A DNA stretch of 64,000 bases from Lachnospiraceae bacterium (GCA_016287765.1 JAEEWS010000008.1:1-64000), one strand, 5' to 3'. Counted from the stretch's first letter, positions 25,024 through 34,846 are shown. The notes: a model not told the origin generated them from the sequence alone. Program-made: numbers and translations.

Positions 25024-26565
25024 ATGAAAAGAACTATTATAAGATCAATCGCTCTTTTTCTGGCCGGAGCGATCATTCTGACCGAGAACGGTTGTTCTCC
25101 GGGAGGCAATGATAAGGAAGAGCCCCGGGAAAAAGTGACTATAATGACCATAAGCTTTAATCCCGGTAAATCCAATACCGGTGAGTATGCAGAGGAGATC
25201 AGGAAAAGAATAGAGGATTATTGCGACTGTGAGCTTGAGATAATATGGGTCAGTAACGACCTTATGGAAGAAAAAGCCGATCTGGCTCTGGCATCTCCCG
25301 ATACCATGCCCATGATAATGACCTATGGCGGTGCAGTGACGGCTAAAACCATATCAGCAGCCAAGAACGGCCTTTTTGTGAATCTGAATGATTATATCTG
25401 GGATAGTGAGAAGTATCCCAATCTTTCCCGGATACTGCCTTCGGTAGCGGCAAGCCTTTCCGTGGACGGTCAGCTGATAGCCATTCCCAGGGCAAGAGCA
25501 GTGGGGCGTTACGGCCTCTGTTACCGTACAGACTGGGCGGAGAAACTTGGCTTAAAGGAGCCCGCAACTCCCAAGGATGTTTATGACATGCTCTATGCCT
25601 TTACCTACGGAGATCCGGACGGAAACGGCAAAGATGATACAGTAGGGCTCGAAATGTGCAATTATACGGGACCCTTCGATATTATCCAGACATGGTTCGG
25701 ATGCGGAAACGGATGGGCGGATGTGAACGGATATCTGATACCCGTGCATATGCAGCCTGAATATGTGGAAGCCCTGGATTATATCAAGAAATTATATGAT
25801 GACGGGCTCATGCCCGCCGACTGGGCAGCAAGACCTACGGAAACCTGGGCCGACGGCTGCAAAACAGGAAAAAACGGTATGTTCATAGATGTAATGGACT
25901 CCGGCAGAAGGATATGGGACTATTTTGTGGCGGATACCACCTTTACACCTTCGGTCACAGATCCGGAAAAGCCCGCTTCCATGACACTCTACGGAGCTGT
26001 GAACGGGCACACCCTTGCTACCTCCGGCTATAACGGTTATTTTACCCTGTCATCCTCTTCCTGCGATACACCGGATAAGGTGGATGCGGCTCTCAGGTTC
26101 CTGGACAGGCTTTGTGACGATGAGATGCTGATCCTTACCCAATATGGTATTGAGGGAGTTAACTATACGGTTAACGGGGATATCATTGAAATGAAGGATG
26201 CGGGAAATCCCACGCTTATAAACAATTACGCAGATCTTAATCAGATGCTGGCCTATCTTCCTTCCACGGAACATGTTACCACACCCCACGTAAAGGATAC
26301 GGAAAGGCTCACTGCTCAAAAACAGGCCTATGAAAAGGCGGCTACAGCAGCAGTTTCAAACCCTGCTTCCGTCTATCTTGTGAACTCGGCAACCTATGCG
26401 GAGGTCGGGACCAGCCTTCAGGAAAGCATTGACACTGCCAGGACCAGATATATTTACGGAGAGATCACCAAAGAGGAACTTCTCAAAGTAAACAATGAAT
26501 GGTTGAAACGCGGTGGACAGAGCATACTGAACGAAGTGAACGCTCTTTACAGATCTGATCATTAA
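25024..26565 (+). CDS. Solute-binding protein adjacent to the sensor-regulator
   Basis: A 513-residue solute-binding protein related to the one at 18312-19979; both share a PRARAVGRYGLCYRTDWAEKLGL-type segment and a DPDGNG(K/L)(D/N)DTVGL loop. The N-terminal signal ends at Cys24 in ILTENGC, but the -3 residue is Glu, which is a poor lipobox. There is no permease gene next to it; it follows the YesS-like regulator by 12 bases and precedes the GH2-like gene. It may feed an importer elsewhere in the locus, or act as a sensing partner of the regulator. The start ATG has only a weak AAGGGG site. Confidence 0.85.
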   Translation: MKRTIIRSIALFLAGAIILTENGCSPGGNDKEEPREKVTIMTISFNPGKSNTGEYAEEIRKRIEDYCDCELEIIWVSNDLMEEKADLALASPDTMPMIMTYGGAVTAKTISAAKNGLFVNLNDYIWDSEKYPNLSRILPSVAASLSVDGQLIAIPRARAVGRYGLCYRTDWAEKLGLKEPATPKDVYDMLYAFTYGDPDGNGKDDTVGLEMCNYTGPFDIIQTWFGCGNGWADVNGYLIPVHMQPEYVEALDYIKKLYDDGLMPADWAARPTETWADGCKTGKNGMFIDVMDSGRRIWDYFVADTTFTPSVTDPEKPASMTLYGAVNGHTLATSGYNGYFTLSSSSCDTPDKVDAALRFLDRLCDDEMLILTQYGIEGVNYTVNGDIIEMKDAGNPTLINNYADLNQMLAYLPSTEHVTTPHVKDTERLTAQKQAYEKAATAAVSNPASVYLVNSATYAEVGTSLQESIDTARTRYIYGEITKEELLKVNNEWLKRGGQSILNEVNALYRSDH

Positions 26566-26574
26566 CGCACAAAA

Positions 26575-26606
26575 GGGTATAGGACCCGATACAGGGCCTT
26601 ATACCC
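26575..26606 (+). other. Intergenic hairpin before the GH2-like gene
   Basis: GGGTAT (26575-26580) pairs with ATACCC (26601-26606), extended by interrupted GG/CC pairs inside. There is no T-run, and the GAGG ribosome binding site lies just downstream, so it is more likely an mRNA-stability or attenuation element than a terminator. Confidence 0.35.
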
Positions 26607-26625
26607 ATAAACATGAGGTATAAAT

Positions 26626-29592
26626 ATGATAAATCTTGCCGGAACCTGGCATGTCAGAGCCAACGAACAGGAGGGAGAAGTCGTTCTTCCCGGAATCCTT
26701 CAGATGCAGGGATTTGGAGAGGAAGTGACTCCGGATACAGAGTTCGTAAGCGGACTGCACAATCCTTTTTGGAATGAAAGAGAAGAGTATTCTTTTGCTC
26801 AGGACGAGGGGTGCAAAGTTCCCTTTCTTTCCCAGCCCCAAAGGGTCTTCAGAGGCGAAGCCGTTTACGAAAAGGAGATCGAAGTCGGGGAAGACTGCCG
26901 TTGGTTCCTTTTTATTGAGCTTACCAGATGGAAAGTAACCGCTTATATAGATGACAAAAAGGCAGGAGAAAAGATCGCTCTTTTTACTCCCTTTGTTTTT
27001 GATCTCGGTGAATTGAGCGCGGGCAAACATAAGATCCGCGTAACTGTGGATAACAGCATGATATACCCTTATCGCCCCGACGGTCACGGAGTTTCCGATG
27101 CGCTTGGAGCCACATGGAATGGAATGGGCGGCAGAATAGCGCTTTTAACCGGCGATGAACTTAAGGCACTTGAAGATGCCAAGAAAACATATGCCTTACA
27201 GCACCCCAGAAATATAAAGGTGGAAGAGGGCAATTTTGTGATCGACCAAAAAGCGGAGTATATGCGAGGCATACATTTCGGCGGCGATTACCCTCATACC
27301 GGCCTTCCGGATACCACCGAAGAGTTTTGGGATCGTATCATGGATAAAGTAAAGGAATGGGGCTTTAATTTCATCCGCTGTCATTCCTATTGCCCTCCGG
27401 AAGCAGCATTTGCGGCCGCAGACAGAGCAGGGATCTTTCTTCAGATAGAATGCGGCATGTGGAATGTGTTTAATGACGACATCCCTATGCTTAAGGTGTT
27501 GGAAGAAGAAACGATAAACATTCTTAAGGCCTTCGGACATCACCCTTCCTTTGTGCTCTTTTCTTCGGGAAACGAGCCAAGCGGTGAATGGTACAACAGC
27601 CTTAGAAAATGGGTGAGCTTTGCAAGAAAAGAGGATGAGAAGCTGGGCTTCAAGGGAAGAAGAGTCTATACGGCTCAGTCCGGCTGGTTCTATGATGTGC
27701 CTCCTGCTGAGATCACGGGAACGGATTACATCTATTTCCATCGCTCCGGTTACGGGCCCTTACCCGGCGGAGTGATCAGAAATTTTAAGGGATGGAAGGG
27801 TAAGGATTACGATCCCTCCCTGGTGGACTGCAAACTTCCCGTTATCTGTCATGAAATGGGGCAGTGGTGCTCCTATCCGGATTTTGATATCATAGACAAG
27901 TTTTCCGGATATATGACTCCAAGTAATTACGAGATATTTAAGGCCTGCGCCGAAGACAGGAAGGTATTGGGCTTTAACAAGTCCTTTACCTATTGCTCGG
28001 GAAGAAATCAGGTCAGGTTCCTAAAAGAAGATATAGAAGCCAATTACAGAACGAAAGCCCTTCGCGGATACGAATACCTGGATCTTCACGATTATCTGGG
28101 ACAGGGCGGTGCTTTTGTGGGGCTGTTGGATGCCTTTTGGGACAATAAGGGCTATGTGACTCCCGGGGAAGTAAGAGAGTTCATAGGTGACAGAGTACTT
28201 CTTACAAGATTGCCTTCCTATGTTTATAAAAAGGGCGAAAGTCTTAAGACCCCTGTGGAACTCTGCAATTTCAGCGATGCTGACGTAGAAGATGCCACGC
28301 TTTACGTAAGGCTGGTGCTTAACGGCAAAAGGGTCTTTGAGAGGAATTATACCGGTATTTCTGCGAAAAAGGGGGGAAATACCCGGCTCACAGAGCTCGA
28401 GATACCGATGGATCTTATCGAAGGGAACGGTGCCGGTAAGCTCATCATATGTATGGGCAGGGATAATACCTGCATCACGGAAAACCAATGGGAGATATAT
28501 GTTTTTGACAAGATGGAGGCAGATCCCAAAGATGTGCTTTATACCAGGGATCTGACTGAGGCTCTTTCTGCCCTTGATCGGGGCAGAAAGGTTATCTACA
28601 GCCCTTATCTCACGGATCTGGATTACGAGTGTCCGAATCTGGGGATGAGAAACATTTTCTGGAACGATCAGATGGGGCCCAACTGGTCCAGACCTTTAGG
28701 CCTGGTCTGCGACGACAGACATCCGCTGTTCAAGTATTTTCCGAGCGATGTTTCGGGTGGCTGGCAGTGGGAGGACATTCTCGGGAATGCCAGAGGTTTT
28801 TCGATCTCTCCCGAATACAGGAATATTGTGAGAGCTGTAGACTGCTGGAACAGAAACCAGCCCCTTTCTTTGATATTTGAGGGAAGAGTGGGAGAAGGAA
28901 AGCTGATCGTGGTATCTGCCGGACTGGAAGGAAGCTTTGAGGATAGACCTGCGGCATTTGCTCTTAAACAGGCACTTATAAGATATGCGGCTTCCGAGGA
29001 ATTTGATCCCCAATACAGGGTAGCCCCCGAGAATCTAAAAAAACACGTGTTCCCCGTTACCACCGGCAGCGAGATCATAAAAAGCATAGCTATAAAGGGC
29101 TGCAATACTCCTTCGGAGGAACTCTTTAATATAAATCCCAATACAGCCTGGGAGGCTGAAGGGTTTGAAAAGTTCCCCATAGAGTTTAGTATCAGATTTA
29201 AGGAAAGGGTGAAGGTTAAAGGTTTAAGATACCTGCCTCCCCAGAATGACAGAGATTTCAGAGGCTGTCTGAAAGACTACAGGATCCTGATCGGAGACAG
29301 GGAAGTGGCAAAGGGACGTGTTGCGAACCGTCTTTTGGGAGATGTGATAGAGATCCCGGAAACGGAAACCGCGGAACTTACTCTTCTTTGCGAAAGCGTT
29401 TACGGCAGCGGCACAGCTACACGCTGGGATGAAAACCGTGAGGGCTGGTTTAAGACTACGGCTAAGGAAAAGAACGTTCTTTCCGTTGCGGGTCTTCAGA
29501 TCATCTTTGAAGGCAATTTTGAAGGTGAAAGGGGAGATCTGAGGTTCTGGGCAGGAGAGATAAAGAACAGGCATAAGGAGATCGAAGCCTGA
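26626..29592 (+). CDS. GH2-like glycoside hydrolase
   Basis: A 988-residue intracellular protein (no signal peptide) with GH2-like organisation. It has an N-terminal sugar-binding jelly roll (INLAGTWHVRANEQEGEVVLPGILQMQGFG, residues 2-180) and a TIM barrel of about 220-520 starting with AEYMRGIHFGGDYPHTGLPDTTEEFWDRIMDKVKEWGFNFIRCHSYCPPEAAFAAADRAGIFLQIE. The likely acid/base is Glu317 (FSSGNEPSG) and the likely nucleophile Glu410 (VICHEMGQW). Beta domains follow, with an F5/8 type C-like end (SIRFKERVKVKGLRYLPP). GH2 enzymes are beta-galactosidases, glucuronidases or mannosidases; a beta-galactosidase or other side-chain enzyme for RG-I is plausible but not shown. It is followed 31 bases later by the YetA-like gene. 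Confidence 0.75.
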   Translation: MINLAGTWHVRANEQEGEVVLPGILQMQGFGEEVTPDTEFVSGLHNPFWNEREEYSFAQDEGCKVPFLSQPQRVFRGEAVYEKEIEVGEDCRWFLFIELTRWKVTAYIDDKKAGEKIALFTPFVFDLGELSAGKHKIRVTVDNSMIYPYRPDGHGVSDALGATWNGMGGRIALLTGDELKALEDAKKTYALQHPRNIKVEEGNFVIDQKAEYMRGIHFGGDYPHTGLPDTTEEFWDRIMDKVKEWGFNFIRCHSYCPPEAAFAAADRAGIFLQIECGMWNVFNDDIPMLKVLEEETINILKAFGHHPSFVLFSSGNEPSGEWYNSLRKWVSFARKEDEKLGFKGRRVYTAQSGWFYDVPPAEITGTDYIYFHRSGYGPLPGGVIRNFKGWKGKDYDPSLVDCKLPVICHEMGQWCSYPDFDIIDKFSGYMTPSNYEIFKACAEDRKVLGFNKSFTYCSGRNQVRFLKEDIEANYRTKALRGYEYLDLHDYLGQGGAFVGLLDAFWDNKGYVTPGEVREFIGDRVLLTRLPSYVYKKGESLKTPVELCNFSDADVEDATLYVRLVLNGKRVFERNYTGISAKKGGNTRLTELEIPMDLIEGNGAGKLIICMGRDNTCITENQWEIYVFDKMEADPKDVLYTRDLTEALSALDRGRKVIYSPYLTDLDYECPNLGMRNIFWNDQMGPNWSRPLGLVCDDRHPLFKYFPSDVSGGWQWEDILGNARGFSISPEYRNIVRAVDCWNRNQPLSLIFEGRVGEGKLIVVSAGLEGSFEDRPAAFALKQALIRYAASEEFDPQYRVAPENLKKHVFPVTTGSEIIKSIAIKGCNTPSEELFNINPNTAWEAEGFEKFPIEFSIRFKERVKVKGLRYLPPQNDRDFRGCLKDYRILIGDREVAKGRVANRLLGDVIEIPETETAELTLLCESVYGSGTATRWDENREGWFKTTAKEKNVLSVAGLQIIFEGNFEGERGDLRFWAGEIKNRHKEIEA

Positions 29593-29623
29593 TCTTTTAC
29601 GGATGAAGACGGGAGAAGAGAAG

Positions 29624-32242
29624 ATGAGATTAAAAAGACTAAAAGGCGGTATGGGATATACCACCTTCGGATGTATGTGGAAAAAGGGCGAATGTAAGCC
29701 CGGACAGACTTTTAACTGTGTGGGGGATTCGGGAAATTCCGTCCCCCTGCAGTCAAGGATAACTGCCTTCTGGCCCGACGGTTCCGTAAAGTGGACCGCT
29801 CATACCGCAAACTCTGCTCTTTTGGGGGACTTTGCGGAAGTAAGGATGGGGGAGGAGACTAAGGCAGCAAAAGGAATGAAGGTAAAAGAAACTCCGGACT
29901 CCTTTATTGTGGATAACGGACTCTTTGAGACAGAGATACCCAAAAGAGGAAACTGCCTTTTTAACAAGATCCAAAGGGGCGGTCTGACCGTGGCAAAGAA
30001 TGCGGTTCCGGAGCTGATCCTTCAAAACCCTGTGGAGATCGAAGGGATGAAGGGCTTTATCGATCATCCTTATAAGGGATGGACAGAAAAAGCAGAACTT
30101 GAAGAACAGGGCGATCTTCAGTGCATTTTTAAATTTCTTGGAACTCATAAGGATGTTAAGGGAGAAGAGAGACTTGGGTTCGTTATAAGGATGAGGATAA
30201 ATCTTTTATCCGAAGAACTCTTGTTCACTCACACCTTTATCTATGACGGTGATGAAAACAGGGACTATCTTAAGGGCTTGGGTATTTCCTTTGAGATGCC
30301 CTTGTCAGGTGAATATTACAACAGACACATAAAGTTTATGGGGGATCACGGTATCTTCCACGAATCTTCCATGACCATGGTGAGCTGGAGACCCAGGACT
30401 CCTGAGGGCTATGCCGAAGCACAGATGAGAGGAGAAATCCTTTCTCCCGAGGGACCTGACAAAGAGACCATGGACAAGATCCTTAAAGATATTCCTTTTT
30501 GGGATACCTATGATATTTGTCAGGACAGTGCATCTCATTTCATGATACAAAAGAAACTTAAAGGAGAAGCTCTCTGCTATATAGAGGCTCTTCACGGCCG
30601 GAGAGCCGGTGGTACACTTGCTTTCGGAAGTCCTGCCTGCAGTGCGCTTGTGGGAATAAGAGATTTTTGGGAAAAGTATCCGAGCGGATACACGGTTTCG
30701 GACCTTACGGAGGATACTGCCAAATGCTGCATATGGCTTTGGAGCCCTGAAGCACGTCCCATGGACTTTAGGCATTATGCCGAAAGAGGTTATAATCAGG
30801 TGTGCTATGAAGGATATGACTACAAGGGAGCGGATCCCGACGGAATAGCCTGCACCAATGAGATATCCATGAGGTTCAGTGATAAGATGATAGCAACCGA
30901 CGAGGATATATATGCCTTTAATGCGGTTTACTCAGATCCTCCGGTATTTACCGGAACGCCCGAGTTTTATCACGATATGAGAGCCTTTGGCTACTGGTCG
31001 TTGCCTTCGGATGATACGGAGACCTCAAAGTGGCTGGAGAGACAGTTGGATAAGGCCTTTGAGTTTTATAAGAATGAGGTGGAGCAGAGAAATTGGTACG
31101 GAATGTTCAACTACGGTGATTTCATGCACACTTACGATCCTGCCCGTCACAATTGGCGTTATGATGTGGGAGGATATGCCTGGGATAATACGGAACTGGT
31201 GCCCACCCTCTGGCTCTGGCTTATGTTTATGAGGACCGGCAGAGCGGATGTGTTTGAACTGGCGGAGAAGCTTTCCCGTCACGCATCCGAGGTGGATGTA
31301 TATCACATAGGAAAGTACAAGGGCATGGGTTCCAGACACAATGTACGCCATTGGGGATGTCCCTGCAAGGAAGCAAGGATAGCCATGGCAGGTCATCACA
31401 GGTATTATTACTACCTGACCGGTGACAGAAGACTGGAAGATATATTTGATGAGCTTAAGGATAATGAAAAGACCTTTTTGAACAGGGATCCTTTGGGGGA
31501 TTTCTATGATAAAGCAGCCATGAAGATGCCTTCCCATGCACGAACCGGCCCTGACTGGTCTTCACTTTGCTCCAACTGGCTTACCGAGTGGGAAAGAAAG
31601 AACGATAAGACCTATCTGCGGAAGATAGAGATAGGCTCCGAAGATATTAAAAAGGCTCCTTTAAAGCTGGTTTCCGGACCTGACTTTGAGTTTGATCCCG
31701 ATACTCTTCATCTTGGATATATAGGGGAACGTACCACAGGCGGAACTCATCTTCAGATCTGTATGGGAGCGCCCTCCATTTGGATGGAGATGGCCGATCT
31801 CATGGAGGACGAGGAATGGAAGGATATGATCGCCGATTACGGAAGGATCTACTTCCTGTCCAAAGAGCAGAGAAGTAAAGAGACTAACGGCATGGTAGGT
31901 AACAGAGAGTTCAGTCTTCCCATGTTTGCCTGCTGTATGGGGGCATACGGGGCTAAAAAGACCGGAGATAAGGAACTTGCTTCAAACGTCTGGAGAATAT
32001 TATTGAATTCCCTTGTGAGTCTTGATAATACGGAAGGGTTCTCGTTCCGGGAACTTCCCGATACCGGAAATCTTGCATCTCTTAACGAGATCCCCTGGAT
32101 CAGCACCAACTTTGTGGCTCAATTCTGTTTAAATGTGATCATGACTCTGGATTTCATTAAAGATTCACTTCCCAAGACTCTTAAAGAGGTCCGTGACATG
32201 ATAAAAGAAAATGAAAATGCAAGTACCTTCAGGAAAGCATGA
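29624..32242 (+). CDS. YetA-like protein (RIFT-barrel/toroid type)
   Basis: An 872-residue protein without signal peptide. Its start (RLKGGMGYTTFGCMWKKGECKPGQTFNCVGDSGNSVPLQSRITAFWPDGSVKWTAHTA) is the beta domain I associate with B. subtilis YetA, which lies beside lplABCD and the yes genes. The C-terminal half looks alpha-helical with many aromatic residues (HNWRYDVGGYAWDNTELVPTLWLWLMFMRTGRADVFELAEKLSRHASEVDVYHIG; RHNVRHWGCPCKEARIAMAGHHRYYYYLTGDRRLEDIFDEL), resembling an alpha/alpha toroid of lyases and hydrolases. The function is not established; a pectin-oligosaccharide enzyme is likely. I chose ATG 29624 because GGGAGAAGAG lies directly before it; an ATG at 29603 lacks a site. Confidence 0.7.
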   Translation: MRLKRLKGGMGYTTFGCMWKKGECKPGQTFNCVGDSGNSVPLQSRITAFWPDGSVKWTAHTANSALLGDFAEVRMGEETKAAKGMKVKETPDSFIVDNGLFETEIPKRGNCLFNKIQRGGLTVAKNAVPELILQNPVEIEGMKGFIDHPYKGWTEKAELEEQGDLQCIFKFLGTHKDVKGEERLGFVIRMRINLLSEELLFTHTFIYDGDENRDYLKGLGISFEMPLSGEYYNRHIKFMGDHGIFHESSMTMVSWRPRTPEGYAEAQMRGEILSPEGPDKETMDKILKDIPFWDTYDICQDSASHFMIQKKLKGEALCYIEALHGRRAGGTLAFGSPACSALVGIRDFWEKYPSGYTVSDLTEDTAKCCIWLWSPEARPMDFRHYAERGYNQVCYEGYDYKGADPDGIACTNEISMRFSDKMIATDEDIYAFNAVYSDPPVFTGTPEFYHDMRAFGYWSLPSDDTETSKWLERQLDKAFEFYKNEVEQRNWYGMFNYGDFMHTYDPARHNWRYDVGGYAWDNTELVPTLWLWLMFMRTGRADVFELAEKLSRHASEVDVYHIGKYKGMGSRHNVRHWGCPCKEARIAMAGHHRYYYYLTGDRRLEDIFDELKDNEKTFLNRDPLGDFYDKAAMKMPSHARTGPDWSSLCSNWLTEWERKNDKTYLRKIEIGSEDIKKAPLKLVSGPDFEFDPDTLHLGYIGERTTGGTHLQICMGAPSIWMEMADLMEDEEWKDMIADYGRIYFLSKEQRSKETNGMVGNREFSLPMFACCMGAYGAKKTGDKELASNVWRILLNSLVSLDNTEGFSFRELPDTGNLASLNEIPWISTNFVAQFCLNVIMTLDFIKDSLPKTLKEVRDMIKENENASTFRKA

Positions 32243-32271
32243 TAATAAATATAATATACGGAGGATAAAAA

Positions 32272-32583
32272 ATGATCAAAGGTTTTAAGATGAAACTGTT
32301 TCCCGGACAGGAGGCAGAATATGAGAGAAGGCACAATCTTCTCTGGCCCGAAATGAAGGACATGATCCATGAGCACGGAGGAAAGAATTATACTATCTTC
32401 TTAGATAAAGAAACCCTCACCCTCTTCGGTTATATCGAGATAGAGGATGAGGAACTTTGGGCAAAGGGCGCCGACACTGCCATTAATCGTAAATGGTGGG
32501 ATTTCATGGCTGATATCATGGAAACTAATCCCGACAACAGCCCGGTAGCAATAGACCTTAAGAATGTGTTTCACCTGGATTGA
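32272..32583 (+). CDS. rhaM: L-rhamnose mutarotase
   Basis: A 103-residue cytoplasmic protein that interconverts the alpha and beta anomers of L-rhamnose, supplying the form used by the isomerase. Family features: an N-terminal FKMKLFPGQEAEYERRHNLLWPEM with the conserved His in RRH, a central LDKETLTLFGYIEIED strand pair, and the C-terminal NRKWWDFMADIMETNPDNSP with the paired tryptophans. Length is typical. A CGGAGGATAA site precedes the ATG. Its last 13 bases overlap the end of the convergent AraC gene. Confidence 0.93.
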   Translation: MIKGFKMKLFPGQEAEYERRHNLLWPEMKDMIHEHGGKNYTIFLDKETLTLFGYIEIEDEELWAKGADTAINRKWWDFMADIMETNPDNSPVAIDLKNVFHLD

Positions 32584-33572
32584 TCGTTGTAAGGGGCAGG
32601 GGACTCCGGATGCTTTTCCGGATACATCCAGCCCTTATACTGTCGGATCTGATATTTTTCGGTATTTTCTTTTTGAGTCAACGTCTCGTAACGGTAGTTA
32701 CGGGGCGTTGTTTTTATGGTTTCGGAAAAGTGGCGGTTAAAACTGGAGACCGAGTGGAACCCCACAGCTTCCGAAATGTCCAGAATGGAATCCTCCGTAC
32801 TTCTTAACAGATCGCAGGCTTTGGTTATCCTGGTGCTGTTTATAAAGTCCAGGGGACTGGTGCCCATAATGGAATGAAAAAGACGTCTGAAATGTGTGGG
32901 GCTTAAGTGACAGATCTCTGCCAGGTAATCCACGTCGATCTGCTTTGGATAATTGTCTTCGATATAGTCCAGGACAGGAGATATGACCATGGCATTTTCG
33001 GGAGGATTTTCCGAGGCTGTCACCAGAACACCGCCTTCACTCTGGATCCTTGTGAGCTTTACTATAAGGGACATGAGCAGCCCTGCGGCGCAGACCCTGT
33101 AATGGGGCTTTTGGGCCTCGATCTCATGAACCGTGTCCATAGCCAGCTGATAGATCTCGGGATAGTTATCACGGCTAAGGATATACTTGTAATCCTTATA
33201 GGCTGAAACCGAGAGATCGTAGTTCTTGACAGTGGCATTGGGGATAAGGTTTTTCATAAATTCCTCAACATTTATGAAAAGATAGGACCAATGACTTTCC
33301 GTGCCTTCGCCGGACCAGGTGGTGTGGGGAATGTTCCTTGGAACACAGGTTACATCACCGGCCTTAAAGAAAAGGGGCTCCTTTCGACCGTTAAAGGCCA
33401 TATAACCGCTGTCGGAATGGCAGATACCGATCTCCAGGCAATTATGAAAATGAAGATTGGGACTGGGAGTGCTGGATATCCTCCAATAGTCTCCCGAAAG
33501 AAGGAGAACGGGAAAGTCATGGGGAAGATAATAGTTTCTGTATTCTGCGACTGCATTTTTGGGTTTTGGCAT
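32571..33572 (-). CDS. AraC-family regulator with cupin sensor domain
   Basis: A 333-residue soluble regulator. The N-terminal half (about 20-180) resembles a cupin sugar-sensing domain (NLHFHNCLEIGICHSDSGYMAFNGRKEPLFFKAGDVTCVPRNIPHTTWS). The C-terminal double helix-turn-helix spans about 210-310 (VLDYIEDNYPKQIDVDYLAEICHLSPTHFRRLFHSIMGTSPLDFINSTRITKACDLLRSTEDSILDISEAVGFHSVSSFNRHFSETIKTTPRNYR). It resembles RhaS/RhaR-type regulators. AGAGGTG precedes the ATG with a short spacer. It is divergent from the LplB-type permease operon and convergent with rhaM, so it probably controls uptake or rhamnose genes. Confidence 0.88.
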   Translation of the reverse strand: MPKPKNAVAEYRNYYLPHDFPVLLLSGDYWRISSTPSPNLHFHNCLEIGICHSDSGYMAFNGRKEPLFFKAGDVTCVPRNIPHTTWSGEGTESHWSYLFINVEEFMKNLIPNATVKNYDLSVSAYKDYKYILSRDNYPEIYQLAMDTVHEIEAQKPHYRVCAAGLLMSLIVKLTRIQSEGGVLVTASENPPENAMVISPVLDYIEDNYPKQIDVDYLAEICHLSPTHFRRLFHSIMGTSPLDFINSTRITKACDLLRSTEDSILDISEAVGFHSVSSFNRHFSETIKTTPRNYRYETLTQKENTEKYQIRQYKGWMYPEKHPESPAPYNDQSR

Positions 33573-33882
33573 TGCACACCTCTGTACGTTTTGTAATTTG
33601 TAGATTTTGACCTTTTATTATCACATTTGAATGAACAATAACAAAAAAATACGTAAAAAAAATACTTTTATTTCAATATCCTATAAAACATTACTAAAAA
33701 GCAGTGAAATGGTAAAGGGGATTTAGTAGAAAATTCCTATACATAACCGGGAATATTTTAACATAAATGGTTGAAAATGCATAGTTTTATTTTTGCTATG
33801 ATTAGAAAATCATTAAAAAAAGGATAATAATTAAGATCAAGGTCCCTCGGGATCTCATGTGAAGTGTTAAGGAGAAACAACA
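33573..33882. promoter_or_regulatory. 310-bp AT-rich divergent control region with extended -10 promoter
   Basis: This gap between the AraC gene and the permease operon holds no gene. On the plus strand an extended -10 site TGCTATGAT lies at 33794-33802, with TTGAAA at 33771-33776 (20-base spacing, too long to be a good -35). The rest is AT-rich with long A and T tracts suited to regulator binding. No clear inverted repeat operator was found. Confidence 0.5.
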
Positions 33883-34827
33883 ATGGCAAAAAACAGAGCA
33901 GCTTCGATAAGAGCAAGAAGAGAGACCAAAAAAGCTGTAAAAAGGGATTGGCAGCTTTATCTCATGTTGCTGATACCGGTAGCATTGGTAGTGATCTTCA
34001 GCTATGCATCCTATCCGGGTTTACGCATGGCATTTATGAATTATAAACCGGCTAAGGGCTATTCGGGCAGTGAATGGGTCGGAATGGGGATGTTCAAAAA
34101 GATCTTTAATGATTCGGACTTTATCAGAGCATTAAGAAACTCCCTTTGCTTTAACCTCCTGGATCTGTTTGTGGGATTTCCTGTTCCCATTATCCTGGCA
34201 CTTATGTTAAATGAACTCAGACTTTTAAGGTTCAAGAAGGTATCTCAAACGATCCTCTACCTTCCGCACTTTCTTTCCTGGGCGATCATCGGCTCCGTGG
34301 CTTACACCATGTTCCGTCCTTCATCGGGCCTTGTAAATATGGTCCTCATGAAGGCAGGGCTCATAGGATCCGGTATTCCCTTCCTGACAGAAAAATGGCA
34401 TTGGGCGGTAAGCTATCTGCTCATAGGTGTATGGCAGGGAATGGGATGGGGCACCATCCTTTATCTGGCGGCTATCACCAGTATCAACGGAGAATTGTAT
34501 GAAGCGGCAATGATAGACGGTGCCGGAAGATGGAAGAGAATGTGGCACATCACGTTACCGGGTATAAAAGGAACCATAGTTACACTTCTTATCATGAATC
34601 TGGGAAGAGTAATGGGAAGTAACCTGGAAAGACTTACGGCATTGGATAATACTCAGGTCAGAGATTTCGAGTATCAGCTCGCGGTTTACATTTATGAAAA
34701 AGGTCTCGGCAGCGGTAAATTCTCTCAAGGCACCGCAGTGGGACTGTTCCAGTCATTGGTCGGTCTGATCCTTGTTCTTGTGGCGGACAGGGTTGCCAAG
34801 TGGCTTGGAGAAGAAGGCTTATTATAA
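33883..34827 (+). CDS. Oligosaccharide ABC transporter permease (LplB/YtcP type)
   Basis: A 314-residue permease of the LplB group, recognised by KRDWQLYLMLLIPVALVVIFSYASYPGLRMAFMNYKPAKGYSGSEWVGM at the start, then LYLPHFLSWAIIGSVAYTMFRPSSGLVN. The EAA loop is ELYEAAMIDGAGRWKRMWHITLPGIKGT near residues 206-233. Six helices are predicted. AAGGAGAAAC precedes the ATG. It is the first gene of the third importer set, followed by an LplC-type permease and a binding lipoprotein. Confidence 0.92.
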   Translation: MAKNRAASIRARRETKKAVKRDWQLYLMLLIPVALVVIFSYASYPGLRMAFMNYKPAKGYSGSEWVGMGMFKKIFNDSDFIRALRNSLCFNLLDLFVGFPVPIILALMLNELRLLRFKKVSQTILYLPHFLSWAIIGSVAYTMFRPSSGLVNMVLMKAGLIGSGIPFLTEKWHWAVSYLLIGVWQGMGWGTILYLAAITSINGELYEAAMIDGAGRWKRMWHITLPGIKGTIVTLLIMNLGRVMGSNLERLTALDNTQVRDFEYQLAVYIYEKGLGSGKFSQGTAVGLFQSLVGLILVLVADRVAKWLGEEGLL

Positions 34828-34846
34828 ACGGAGCGTGGATCATATT

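Noticed and set aside
34772..34846. An upstream start for the LplC-type permease
   Set aside because: It would overlap the preceding permease gene by over 50 bases with no ribosome binding site, and the family normally starts near MSIFKKK.
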